From an uncultured Bartonella sp. (GTDB lineage Bacteria > Pseudomonadota > Alphaproteobacteria > Rhizobiales > Rhizobiaceae), in NCBI RefSeq assembly GCF_945277285.1, contig NZ_CALYPR010000001.1:496001-560000 (forward strand): a stretch of 64,000 bases of DNA, given 5' to 3'. The notes below the pieces were generated by a model. The model searched no databases. It saw only the letters and a list, made by a program, of their open reading frames with translations, and had not been told where the DNA came from. Positions within the stretch are counted from its first letter, which is position 1; each line of letters begins with the position of its first letter. A program made the position numbers and the translations under genes. This document shows positions 55,415-64,000 of the stretch, one piece after another.

Positions 55415-58400
55415 TTATATTTTTGCCTGTCTTGACGCCCTGTCTTGCGCAAGGGGGTCGAAAACGCGCCCCAATTCGTCAACGCGAATCTGCCGGAATT
55501 GAATTTTTTTCAACCCCTCTGCGGCCTTACTAGTCAATTTAAAGGGGTCTTCTTTGTTGACATCTCTACTGGAAACATTTGCTTCATTATGGGGTGCAAA
55601 AAATATCCGGCCGCTTTGCCCGAATTTAACAATACGGGCGATTGTATAGCCAGATTCAGGATCAATATAAGCGACCATATCATTTTGATGCAGGCTCAAA
55701 ACTTTTCGCGCTGTCGGATTTTCCCGATGAAATTTTGATGACCATTCCGGTTGGTGGGCATCAAACATGGACACGACTTCACTCTGCCACTTACCATCCA
55801 ATGTTTCCCAAACATCATAGCGATAATTTGAATCGCCGAGATAGCCTTTATAGGCCCTTTGCTGTTTATCTTTGATTTCAATTACATTGAGCGGCATAAC
55901 CACTCTTACATGACGAATACCTTTATAACGCTTATTTTCGCGAGCAAACTGCGTGAGCGCTGCTTTAAACTCTTTACCCGCCAACCCTTGAGTTGCGCTA
56001 TAAAGCTCGGCCTGTAAATTCTCGTCCCGAATTGATAAAATATCTTTTTCTTCTAATGAAAAGAAATTCTTGCGGGTGACAACAATTTTATTGCCTTTTG
56101 CATCCGTCTCGCCGGTCAGGCCATAGGCCGTCTCATTATGAAGTTGTCCGGCCGTTTTGCCTTTGCCTTCGGCATAACCAGCCCGACTGATTGTGCCATG
56201 ATCGGGCTTATGGCTAACGATAATTTTGTCTATAACAGTTTTGACATCGTCTCTAAAGCCCTGCCACGGCAGAGTTTTAGAAACAGATTCTTTAACAAAA
56301 TCTTCAAAATCCTGTTTTTCAAGCTGGCCAGCAGCTCTTGCAATGCGGTTTAAAAGAGAACGCGTTGTCACTCCGATCACGGCTGCATCAATAGCGTGAT
56401 GGCGATGATCTTGACGATTTTTTGGCTTGTCGGCACTTAATTCCCCTTTGTTATGTAACAGTGAGTTTAGTCCCCAATTTCGCCGTAACAACTCTGTTAA
56501 TTTACCTGGAACAACCCAAACATGTTGATGTTTTTTAAGCTCTCCATGGTTATCGGCTTCTTCGCCAGGATAAAGGCTAGAAAAATACTCGCGCGCCAAT
56601 CTTGCCAGATATTGCGTATCAGTTAATTGCCGAGCCAAAAAATCTTGATTTTGCATGGCCTTTTCCATCGCTCCACGAGCAAAACGCCACTGCTTGTTCT
56701 TGGGTAATTTTTGTGCCCGCGCAATAATCTCATCATAATGGTCCTGCCATTCAGTTACATCGGCGGGTGCGCGGTCACGCTTCACTCTGTTTTCAGACCG
56801 CAAGCAAAGAATTTTGTTGGCGTTATTATCGTCGAGGCTTTTGGAAAAAGGCAATATATGGTCAATCTCGACTTCTCCCGAAAATAGCATTGCCAGACTA
56901 ATAGGCTGTCCGGAATAAATAGAAACCCTATTTTCCGGTTTTTCATCCAACTCTTCCCAAAGCTTTAACAATTGCCGGTTATACCCGTTGTCGTTCTGTC
57001 CACATTCGTTAAGCTTTTTGGAACGCCCTATCGCCGCTTCCGTATTATTACGAATTGTTTTATTAATTTCCCGCTTTTGCTTTTGTGACAAAGGCAAATC
57101 ACGCGCCAGTTCAACAACGATTTGCTGCGGTTTTCCATAAGCTTTTAACAACCGGTTGGTCAAACGGCGTAATTGATTTAAGCCGATATGCACCGTCGGG
57201 TTGGTGAGCCGCCCTTTATAAATATCATAGGGATCATTTTCGTTGCCGCTGCCGGGAACAACATGGCGTTCCAGAACCTCTTGATAGCGTGGTAATTCAT
57301 CTACCCCCTGCCAATCACGATTTGACAAAGCATGATCATAGCCACAACGATGTGCCGCTTCAGATTCAGGGATAACATCTTTTTTCAATTGTTCGAGAAT
57401 ATTGGTTGTTGCCGTTATCCCGAAGCGACCATAACCTTCCGGCAAACCGGCATTGACAATTTCAGTCAACTGCTCTCCGGAAAGTTTCGGAAACTTGTTC
57501 TTCAACCATTGCTCAAGTTTTTCTACGTCTGCCTCATTACGCAACTGGTCAATAATTTCCCATTGTTGCTCTATTGAAAACTGAGCCCAATCAGATCCGA
57601 AAAGCTCTATTTTGGAAAAGACTGAATAAACCTCGTCACCGGTTAACTGTTTTCTGGTATCTTGCTCTTTATTAAAACGTTGGCCTGCCGGAATTTTCAG
57701 GGCTTTGCGCAATGCAGCAAAGGTCTTGGTTTTAACCGACCGCATCAATGTAACAAGAGTGTCACGTTCATCCATTGTCAATTTGCGTTGTGACAGGTCA
57801 GGAAGAACGATAGCCAATTCATTGATTTCTTTATAAAGGCGGAACAGTTGAAAAACCGGATGGGCCTTGGCGAGCCTCGTTTCTCCTTTGGTCAAGGTAC
57901 ATAAACCGACCTTCGGCTCTTTTAACGGCCGTTGGAAAAAAATTGTATGAAAAAGCACGTCTTTCCGCTCGTCTGTGAGAATGTCCGGATAGAACCGCGC
58001 CTGCGCCTGCCAGATTTTTTTAAACTCATCTTCAAGCATTGCCCGTTCAGGATAAAAGGCATAATCTTTTTCCGCAAATGCTTCTGAATTTGCCCGAATG
58101 CGCACAACATGTCCCTCAGCACGTCGTTGAGCCAGATAAGCTCCTAATGTCGGAGCATGAGCCTGATGCATCAGCCCTGTCAATTGTTCTATTCCAAGAG
58201 CAATTTGCCCCTTTTCATTACTCTTTCGATCAGCTTTGCGATTTGACTTGAAGCCGCGCCGCTGCCCGAGATGGAAAAGTGCACGTGCCACATACTCCAA
58301 TGGCAGTTTTTCATTGAGCGCTCGCGCTCTTAACGAGTAAGGATCCGTTTTTTCCGATGTAACACCAGATGGATGGTCATTTGTTTCAAGAATGATTTTT

Positions 58401-58693
58401 TCGCGCGAGGCTTTATCCTGAGGCAGAAGACCATATTCGATCAATTTTGATAAAGTCTTTTGCCGACGGCGCTTGTAACGATCGCGCATGCGCGATGCCT
58501 GGCGCGCCGCGCGGCGTTTGACAGCTAACGGTTCTCCACTTTGCGCATCCCGCCCGTCGCTAAAAATACGTGCACCCGCATTGATAATACTTACCGGCTC
58601 ATGGGCATCATTCAATTCCAAAACCGCCCAACCGATTGAATTGGTACCAATATCAAAAGAAAAAAGATTGTTCGAATAGACCTGATTGGTCAT
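55415..58693 (-). CDS. cas9: Type II-C Cas9 nuclease
   Basis: A 1092-residue Cas9, in the compact II-C size class. RuvC-I is FSFDIGTNSIGWAV with the catalytic Asp14; the arginine-rich bridge helix is KRRAARQASRMRDRYKRRRQ (~59-80); RuvC-II is IVVELARDL with Glu528; the HNH site is VEIDHILPFS with Asp611 and His612, followed by NKILCLRSENRVK; RuvC-III is HHAIDAAVIG with Asp769. All catalytic residues of both nuclease domains are present, so it should cut both strands of DNA matching a crRNA. The C-terminal third carries the WED/PAM-interacting part; the PAM is not predictable by eye. The start has AGGGGGG upstream. It is divergent from the tracrRNA gene. Confidence 0.96.
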   Translation of the reverse strand: MTNQVYSNNLFSFDIGTNSIGWAVLELNDAHEPVSIINAGARIFSDGRDAQSGEPLAVKRRAARQASRMRDRYKRRRQKTLSKLIEYGLLPQDKASREKIILETNDHPSGVTSEKTDPYSLRARALNEKLPLEYVARALFHLGQRRGFKSNRKADRKSNEKGQIALGIEQLTGLMHQAHAPTLGAYLAQRRAEGHVVRIRANSEAFAEKDYAFYPERAMLEDEFKKIWQAQARFYPDILTDERKDVLFHTIFFQRPLKEPKVGLCTLTKGETRLAKAHPVFQLFRLYKEINELAIVLPDLSQRKLTMDERDTLVTLMRSVKTKTFAALRKALKIPAGQRFNKEQDTRKQLTGDEVYSVFSKIELFGSDWAQFSIEQQWEIIDQLRNEADVEKLEQWLKNKFPKLSGEQLTEIVNAGLPEGYGRFGITATTNILEQLKKDVIPESEAAHRCGYDHALSNRDWQGVDELPRYQEVLERHVVPGSGNENDPYDIYKGRLTNPTVHIGLNQLRRLTNRLLKAYGKPQQIVVELARDLPLSQKQKREINKTIRNNTEAAIGRSKKLNECGQNDNGYNRQLLKLWEELDEKPENRVSIYSGQPISLAMLFSGEVEIDHILPFSKSLDDNNANKILCLRSENRVKRDRAPADVTEWQDHYDEIIARAQKLPKNKQWRFARGAMEKAMQNQDFLARQLTDTQYLARLAREYFSSLYPGEEADNHGELKKHQHVWVVPGKLTELLRRNWGLNSLLHNKGELSADKPKNRQDHRHHAIDAAVIGVTTRSLLNRIARAAGQLEKQDFEDFVKESVSKTLPWQGFRDDVKTVIDKIIVSHKPDHGTISRAGYAEGKGKTAGQLHNETAYGLTGETDAKGNKIVVTRKNFFSLEEKDILSIRDENLQAELYSATQGLAGKEFKAALTQFARENKRYKGIRHVRVVMPLNVIEIKDKQQRAYKGYLGDSNYRYDVWETLDGKWQSEVVSMFDAHQPEWSSKFHRENPTARKVLSLHQNDMVAYIDPESGYTIARIVKFGQSGRIFFAPHNEANVSSRDVNKEDPFKLTSKAAEGLKKIQFRQIRVDELGRVFDPLAQDRASRQAKI

Positions 58694-58764
58694 ATCAACC
58701 CCCCTGAAAAATTAATAAATATTGTTTAATCAATAAATATAAATAAGCAAGCTCAAAAAAACTG

Positions 58765-58793
58765 TTGACGTATTCCTCATTTCAATTTATTAC
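58765..58793 (+). promoter_or_regulatory. tracrRNA promoter
   Basis: -35 TTGACG at 58765-58770, a 17-base spacer, and -10 TATTAC at 58788-58793. Start of transcription is expected near 58800, exactly where the anti-repeat begins. Confidence 0.8.
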
Positions 58794-58799
58794 TTTGAT

Positions 58800-58880
58800 C
58801 GCATATTAGAAAATGCGGTCTGGCTGTTAACAAGCTAGATTTGCACCAAATAAGACAGCTCCTTCGGGAGCTGTTTTTTA
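58800..58880 (+). ncRNA. tracrRNA
   Basis: The anti-repeat at 58801-58820 is a perfect 20-base complement of the plus-strand repeat segment GACCGCATTTTCTAATATGC. After a bulge, TAAC (58828-58831) can pair with the repeat's first GUUG to form the lower stem. A short linker and a strong final hairpin follow: ACAGCTCC, loop TTCG, GGAGCTGT, then six T bases. The about 80-nt length is normal for type II-C. It is divergent from cas9. The direction fixes the crRNA strand. Confidence 0.92.
58855..58879 (+). terminator. tracrRNA terminator hairpin
   Basis: ACAGCTCC at 58855-58862 and GGAGCTGT at 58867-58874 form an eight-pair stem with a TTCG tetraloop, followed by a T-run. Confidence 0.9.
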
Positions 58881-59039
58881 TTTATCTATGATGATGTGGC
58901 AACAATACTGTGTAAAAATTTCCGAAAATTTCTGTTCGGTTTTTCATAGAAGAATTTGCACAGACATTACGCGGGATATTTAAAAGGAGTGTTGTTTCTT
59001 TTGGAAAACACATTTATCCAACATTTTTCATTTGATCGA

Positions 59040-59335
59040 CAAGTGACCCGTCTTTTTGCGGTTTTTGGCATAAAAATCATTTAACACCGGGAAAAAAACA
59101 TACTGCTAGATGATGCTTTACACCAGCTAGTGTCGAATCTTCGTAACCAAATTTTACGCCATAACAATCACATATTTCAAAAGATGGTGTTTCATAAAAA
59201 ATTTTTCGTAGCCGAAAGAATTGCTTTGTACCCCATACACGTCAAAACAGTTTGAATCTCCGGGCATGGTAATTCTTGCTTGATGGCCGACCATGTGTTG
59301 ATCAATTTGGTTTGAAAATATTTTAGCTTTCCTAC
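59040..59335 (-). pseudogene. Decayed small protein resembling cysteine-rich CPCC/zinc-ribbon family
   Basis: On the minus strand a coherent frame reads YETPSFEICDCYGVKFGYEDS (59203 to 59120, continuing LAGVKHH). Upstream, CPEIQTVLTCMGYKAI and, in a further frame, SNCFDVYGVQSNSFGYEK can be read. The pattern PSFEICxCxGVxFGYED resembles small CPCC zinc-ribbon proteins often found as immunity genes, and the two similar stretches may be a degraded tandem pair. No start codon with a ribosome site is left, and frames change at least twice. Family link is from memory of the motif and is tentative. Confidence 0.4.
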
Positions 59336-59709
59336 CTGAGATGATAACTCAACCATATCTGTTTTCAACAGATAGCCTCTTATTGTACAATGTTCATGGA
59401 TTCTTAAAATACATCGACTGAAAAATGTGAAATTGTTTTTATATAGTTTTTATTTTTATGATATTGAACAATAATTGTTATACACAACATTACTAAAAAA
59501 CGTTATTTACTAAATATAACAAAAATTATATTTAATTACTAATGGTTAATATTTTTTGTTCGATTTTTTTAATTTTAAATTACAGAATACAAACTCCGAC
59601 CCCTTCAAATATGAATAATTTTACTCATATACCGTATTTAGAAATATTTTTTCTAATTATTTTTATTTAATTATTTATCAATGATAATAGTAAATTTTTA
59701 CATGCTTTC

Positions 59710-60412
59710 AACATTGCCGATGTTCGTTTTTAATGCTTTCGACTCTCTCAATTGCTGTATAAAGAGCTAAAGCAATCACCTGCTCTGTGACAATCTTAGT
59801 ATTAAAGAGGGAGTGAGTTTTCAATTCCAAAAACGCTTTACTATTCGCCCGTAGATCTTCCTTTGTCCATACATGAGTTTATTATAGCTGTCGATCAGTA
59901 AGAATTTCTCAATGCTTGTACTTGACGATCGAAAAAAGAACATGAACGTTAGCATTATTATAGTTGTCAAACCATTTGATCATTCCATTTAGGGCATTCT
60001 TAAAATCTTCTCCCGCATCTTCGACCACTTTTTTGTGCGATAGTCACGCCATTATCTTAAGCAGACGTGACGGATACATTATCAGCATTAACACCCCCTC
60101 CTAAATTTGTTTTAATGCTTCATTAAGCTCAATTGCTTGGGTATCAGCAGGTGTTTTAGATTCATCGCCGCCTCGGACACACCCGTTGGAATATCAGCAT
60201 TCGACCGGATTTCTGTTGGTTTATTGCCAGCCATACGATTGATTGTAACATTGTCACTTTTTTAAGGCCAGCTTATCATTTTCACCAGTTGAACGGGTGC
60301 TGACAAAGAACAGCAATGTTATTGAGGCAACAGTGATAAAAAGCCACACTGTGTTTGCCTCTTATTGTTTTAAGATGTTGCCCAAACTTATGTTTCATCA
60401 TCTTGCTCAACG
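59710..60412 (-). pseudogene. Frameshifted gene for a membrane-anchored protein of unknown function
   Basis: On the minus strand, starting near 60412, pieces in shifting frames join into one plausible protein: MKHKFGQHLKTIRG, then the membrane helix NTVWLFITVASITLLFFVS, then STRSTGENDKLALKK, DNVTINRMAGNKPTEIRSN and ADIPTGVSEAAMN, KTPADTQAIELNEAL, LGGGVNADNVSVTSA, VVEDAGEDFKNALNGMIKW and, at the end, TKEDLRANSKAFLELKTHS and KIVTEQVIALALYTAIERV. At least five frameshifts or stops interrupt it. The original was about 230 residues with one N-terminal membrane anchor and a mostly helical outer part. I do not recognise the family. Confidence 0.6.
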
Positions 60413-63193
60413 TTAAACTTTTATTAGTACCCGCTCAATGCACCTATATCAATTCTAAAATATCCGATTTTTTACGTTTGTTTGGGCATCTTATTAAATT
60501 TAAAAAATATAAAAATGTAAATAAATAACAATTAATAATCATTACAAAAACGTAGCAATTAATATAAACAAAATAATTAATTACAAATAAATATAAATTA
60601 CTACAACAGTATTTTTAATAATAAAAAAACAAATTTACTGATTAACATCTTTTCAACGTAATATTAATGAGAATAATTATTGAACGGCATCGTGTTAAAA
60701 AACCTTTCGCGGCAAACCGCGCTAATCTCGCCTTTCAACCTCATTTCTGGAATATTTATTGTAGACCAAAGCAAAACGAGCTGCAACAAACGGGCTTACT
60801 TTTGCATCTGGTTGGCGATATTTTGCTATTGTGGCGAAGCTTTCCACATTCATGACATAAAAAATTATTTTCAGAGTCACCAATTTCAGTATGTTTTTAG
60901 CTATAGGCCGTCAAACTAAAGCCGCCAAAAACAGTTCTTGTGAAACAAGTACTGTCAACCATCTGGCTTTTTAAGCTAGAATAGCGGGCGATTAATGCGC
61001 GTTACTCGGGATGTACATGTCTGTCTCAACTGGATAATAAAACTGGCAGCTGCATATGGTTTTGTCTGCTATAAATCAAATCTATAACTAAATGCATCCA
61101 ATGTGCATAATACAAAAACAACTACTCTATAGACGGTATCATAACCCACTCAGCATACGATGAACAAAACACCTGTTACGTTCAAAAAATTGAAACCATA
61201 AAAGTTGGCAAAGAAGTACCGATATTTAATATACATAAAGTTAAATATATGATTTTATCGACAATTTGACGCACTTTTAACAACACTTAAATTAATTAAT
61301 TATATTAACAAAATTTATAGAAATAATTAATATGTAATTTTACTCAAATAAAATAAAATTTATTAATTTTAAATTTTTAAAGTTATTAATATCGTATCTG
61401 AAAATTTATTATATTGTGATTTATTGACGTTTCATTTGATATTAATTTACGTTAATTTTATGTATTAATGGTTATGTTAAAAAATTATAGATAATATTAA
61501 ATTTTTTCAGTTAATTTAATTATGAAATAATTATAATAAATTTTGTCTTTTAAATGAAAAATTTTTAATATTTATTTTTTATATTTTTAACAAATTTTAT
61601 TAATTTTTAACTTTTTTTAGAACTGTTACATCGTATATATAAATTTTTTAAATTATTGATAGTTTTATATGATTATTGGTAGAGAGCATAAATTGTTTAT
61701 AACTCAACAAGATAATTCAAAGAAATACTCTCGTGCTGTTTTAATACATCTGCATGTTTTAATCTGACGAAAAACTGAAGCTATAGACGATGAAACAGAA
61801 TAAAAATATATTTAACTTTCAATAAAAAAAAAGATGAATCTGTTTGAATAAATTTGCGTGCAAGCTTACAAATATCTTACACAAAAAGCATGGAAATAAA
61901 CGATCATAAAAATTCAAATATCATTCTCTTGAAATAATAAACAATCGGAAAAAAGGATAGCTAAGGTTCCGGATGCTATCTAACTACAGTAAGAATATGT
62001 GATCTCAATAAATCCAATTGGGTCATAATGTTTGTTAAGTATACCATTCTGACAAAGGAAACAAACTTCTAAAGCTTTTCCCGCCGACGTGTTTGCTCCC
62101 AGACGAGCGCTGAAAAATTTTTAGACGTTTTTGTCGAATAATTAGAACCTGGAATAAAACCAGTTCGATAATCACAATTATTTTCCAGCATATAGCGATG
62201 AAGTTTTATAACGAGACATGGGGCTTTGCAGACAGAGTATTTTGTCTAACCTCTAATAGCCACGGCTATCGGCGATCCAGTTCGTGTACATCAAGAAATG
62301 CACCATTCAATTGTGATTGCTGAAATACACAGTAATTTCAGGTGCGCAAAACAGCCCTTAAAACCGCTTTGTTAAACTTTAAATGAAAGTACTATCTATT
62401 TCGTTTATTAAAACACTCATTGGAAACGAGCATGTGGCAAGGTTGCCTATCGCGACAAATAAAGATTACAAAACGGCGTAAAAAGCAAAAATGTCTGAAC
62501 GAACGCAACAGCTACTTGCAGGCTGGTGTTGGGTCCGTTTCCCGTCTTATCGTTCTTCATGATGGTTTGTCAGGCGGCACGGCGTTTACAGAATAATGAC
62601 AGAAAACTTACTAGAGTGATGAAGTAACCACATAAAGCCAACGGTTGAAGAAGTAATGCGTTGGAAAGGTATTGACAATCAGACTATAAATATTTCTATG
62701 GCCCCGACGCTATTCAACGTCTTTCTCTAATTTGTTCAACGTCAAATAACGTTAATTATACTTAAATTGTATGAGCTGATAAATATAATTAATAGCTTTA
62801 TTCATTTCCCAAACAATAAGATTGGAAAAATGCCTCGACCATGCGGAAAAACAGCTTTTCTATTCCTTAATAGATTCCTCAATTTAGGGAGACCAAAGTT
62901 TGTCATACCTGCAACAGGGACAGTGTCATTTCATTGGCTTACCCTGTATGTTGAATACCCGTTTTACATGGCAGAGTTTGAAGGCCTATCAGCTACACAC
63001 CTATTTGAACCTTTGCAACAGTAATGGTCGGAAGAAGTAATAGCTTTTAACTTCTGAATAATTAAAAGCTACTCAGCACAAGGAGACACCAATTTTATGC
63101 GTTTGTTGCCAATAACGCATCGGCCGGTGTCACTGATACAACATTCCAACTAATAATTGAAATTTTAAAAGATTCCATATTAAAAAAATTTAA
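60413..63193. other. AT-rich gene graveyard
   Basis: About 2.8 kb with no gene I can support. Islands of more even base composition (about 60670-60920, 62050-62350, 62430-62660 and 62770-63120) contain short open frames without ribosome sites and look like worn-out genes. One, at 60680-60919 on the plus strand, has a hydrophobic stretch (AYFCIWLAIFCYCGEAF). Between them the sequence is nearly pure A and T (for example 61230-61680). No RNA gene, repeat array or origin was recognised. Confidence 0.5.
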
Positions 63194-63511
63194 TTAAACT
63201 TGCTGTTCAAATTCTTTAAATTCTTCTTTTTTGAATCTTTCCCATTTTGAACTATTTGTTTTATCTAATTCATATTTTTCTAACAAAATGTTAAAAACAG
63301 AATCAAATATACTGTACATTTCATTTTCTGGCAAATCATAGTAAAATTCATAATTTGTTTTTTCGTTATTACGTTTTACATATATATAAAGTTCTTTTAT
63401 ATCTAGATCATTTTTATTTATTACGTTATTATTTAAAACACATAGTAGCAAAGGCTTTTTCGCAGAAAATTTAATTTTTATTTTTTCAATAAAATTCATC
63501 TTATCGTTCAT
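63194..63511 (-). CDS. Small acidic/lysine-rich protein of unknown function
   Basis: A 105-residue soluble protein, MNDKMNFIEKIKIKFSAKKP onward, rich in Lys, Glu, Asn and Phe, predicted mixed alpha/beta with a helical C-terminus ending FKKEEFKEFEQQV. A strong ribosome site (TAAGGAGA) lies seven bases before the ATG, and the frame is uninterrupted in a region otherwise full of dead genes, so it is probably expressed. Its codons are much more AT-biased than the core genes, which suggests recent transfer, for example from a phage or plasmid. I do not recognise a family. An immunity protein or phage accessory protein are possible guesses without evidence. Confidence 0.6.
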   Translation of the reverse strand: MNDKMNFIEKIKIKFSAKKPLLLCVLNNNVINKNDLDIKELYIYVKRNNEKTNYEFYYDLPENEMYSIFDSVFNILLEKYELDKTNSSKWERFKKEEFKEFEQQV

Positions 63512-64000
63512 TTTAATTCTCCTTAACGTTTTTATTAAATTTTATAGTATAAGTATTTCTTACAGAGACAACAAATAAATCAAAATACACGCAAATATCG
63601 TAAATGTTTATGAATTTCTTGTCAGATGATTATAGGTGAAATACCTTGATGACTGCTCCTCTTCGGGCATAAAGCGGAATGAAGCAACAAAAACAGTTTC
63701 AAACAGAAAACAGCCATAAACGTTTGCTCCCATATAACTGTTAAATCTTGTACAGTACCACGTTAGCCTCTCTCGTCGAGATTTAGAGGGATATAGCAGA
63801 CAACACCATACATATGCAACCGGAGGTTTTATTTATTAAAATAAAAAATGTTCAGGTTGTGTTATAGTGTGTTTTAAGCATAAAAATTGTTATTCGCTCA
63901 TTTTTTAAAATAAATATTTCTATATTTTTTTTAAAAAAATAATTAAAACTATTATTATATAAAATTTTTATTTTTTATTTTATTATGATATAAATTTTAT
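63512..64000. other. AT-rich end of the window
   Basis: No gene seen. The last 170 bases are almost entirely A and T. Confidence 0.5.

Noticed and set aside
62767-63024. 85-codon frame on the plus strand
   Set aside because: No ribosome site, odd composition, and lies in a stretch of worn-out sequence; not supportable as a gene.

Overview
The window looks like a low-GC alphaproteobacterium of the order Hyphomicrobiales (Rhizobiales). The best pointer is the dusB(nifR3)-ntrB-ntrC operon, the arrangement typical of Brucella, Bartonella and rhizobia. Very AT-rich spacers, many decayed genes and a large surface protein would suit a host-associated lineage such as the Bartonellaceae or related insect-gut Hyphomicrobiales. 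That placement is inference; no database search was possible.

Layout. (1) 0.09-3.6 kb: a tightly overlapping five-gene operon (HAD phosphatase, alpha/beta hydrolase, two small SMR-like membrane subunits, DegT-type aminotransferase), probably the 3' part of a biosynthesis and export cluster that starts outside the window. (2) 4.1-7.7 kb: a DUF2255 protein, then a two-gene operon of Tat-exported enzymes (carboxymuconolactone-decarboxylase-like protein and Zn alcohol dehydrogenase) divergent from a LysR regulator, with a perfect 21-bp palindrome between them. (3) 7.97-11.3 kb: a ThiZXY-type ABC importer for a thiamine pyrimidine precursor and a nitrilase-family amidase. (4) 11.4-12.1 kb: two broken genes run together (GntR regulator, SDR dehydrogenase). 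(5) 12.8-42.7 kb, all minus strand: a 1067-aa membrane-anchored unknown protein, then a complete type I secretion locus. It holds HlyD, ABC and TolC components, a flavin-dependent halogenase-like protein and their evident cargo, a 6537-residue protein with about 49 Ig-like repeats, FG-GAP/VCBS repeats and an RTX-type C-terminus. This 19.6-kb gene fills nearly a third of the window.

(6) 42.7-46.7 kb: AT-rich spacer, a dead IS5-family element and an ApeA-like HEPN defence gene next to tRNA-Ser(GGA). (7) 47.0-51.4 kb: a glutathione S-transferase and dusB-ntrB-ntrC, bounded on the far side by tRNA-Ser(TGA). The sequences just downstream of the two tRNA-Ser genes are an almost perfect 88/89-bp inverted repeat, so this segment sits between two outward-facing, recombination-competent sites. 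(8) 52.5-58.9 kb: a secreted protein of unknown function and a compact type II-C CRISPR-Cas locus (4 repeats and 3 spacers, cas2, cas1, cas9, tracrRNA). The tracrRNA anti-repeat and a strong terminator after the last repeat show that crRNAs are read on the plus strand, opposite to the cas genes. (9) 58.9-64 kb: a very AT-rich gene graveyard with at least two recognisable decayed genes and one intact small ORF.

How it fits together: defence functions (ApeA-like, Cas9) lie just outside the two tRNA-Ser-linked inverted repeats, as expected if one tRNA-associated island had been split by an inversion of the dusB-ntrBC segment. The most unusual system is the secretion locus: a halogenase-like flavoenzyme is translationally coupled to the TolC gene of the machine that exports the giant Ig-repeat protein. 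The enzyme keeps the family's catalytic Lys and Glu but has an altered neighbouring motif.
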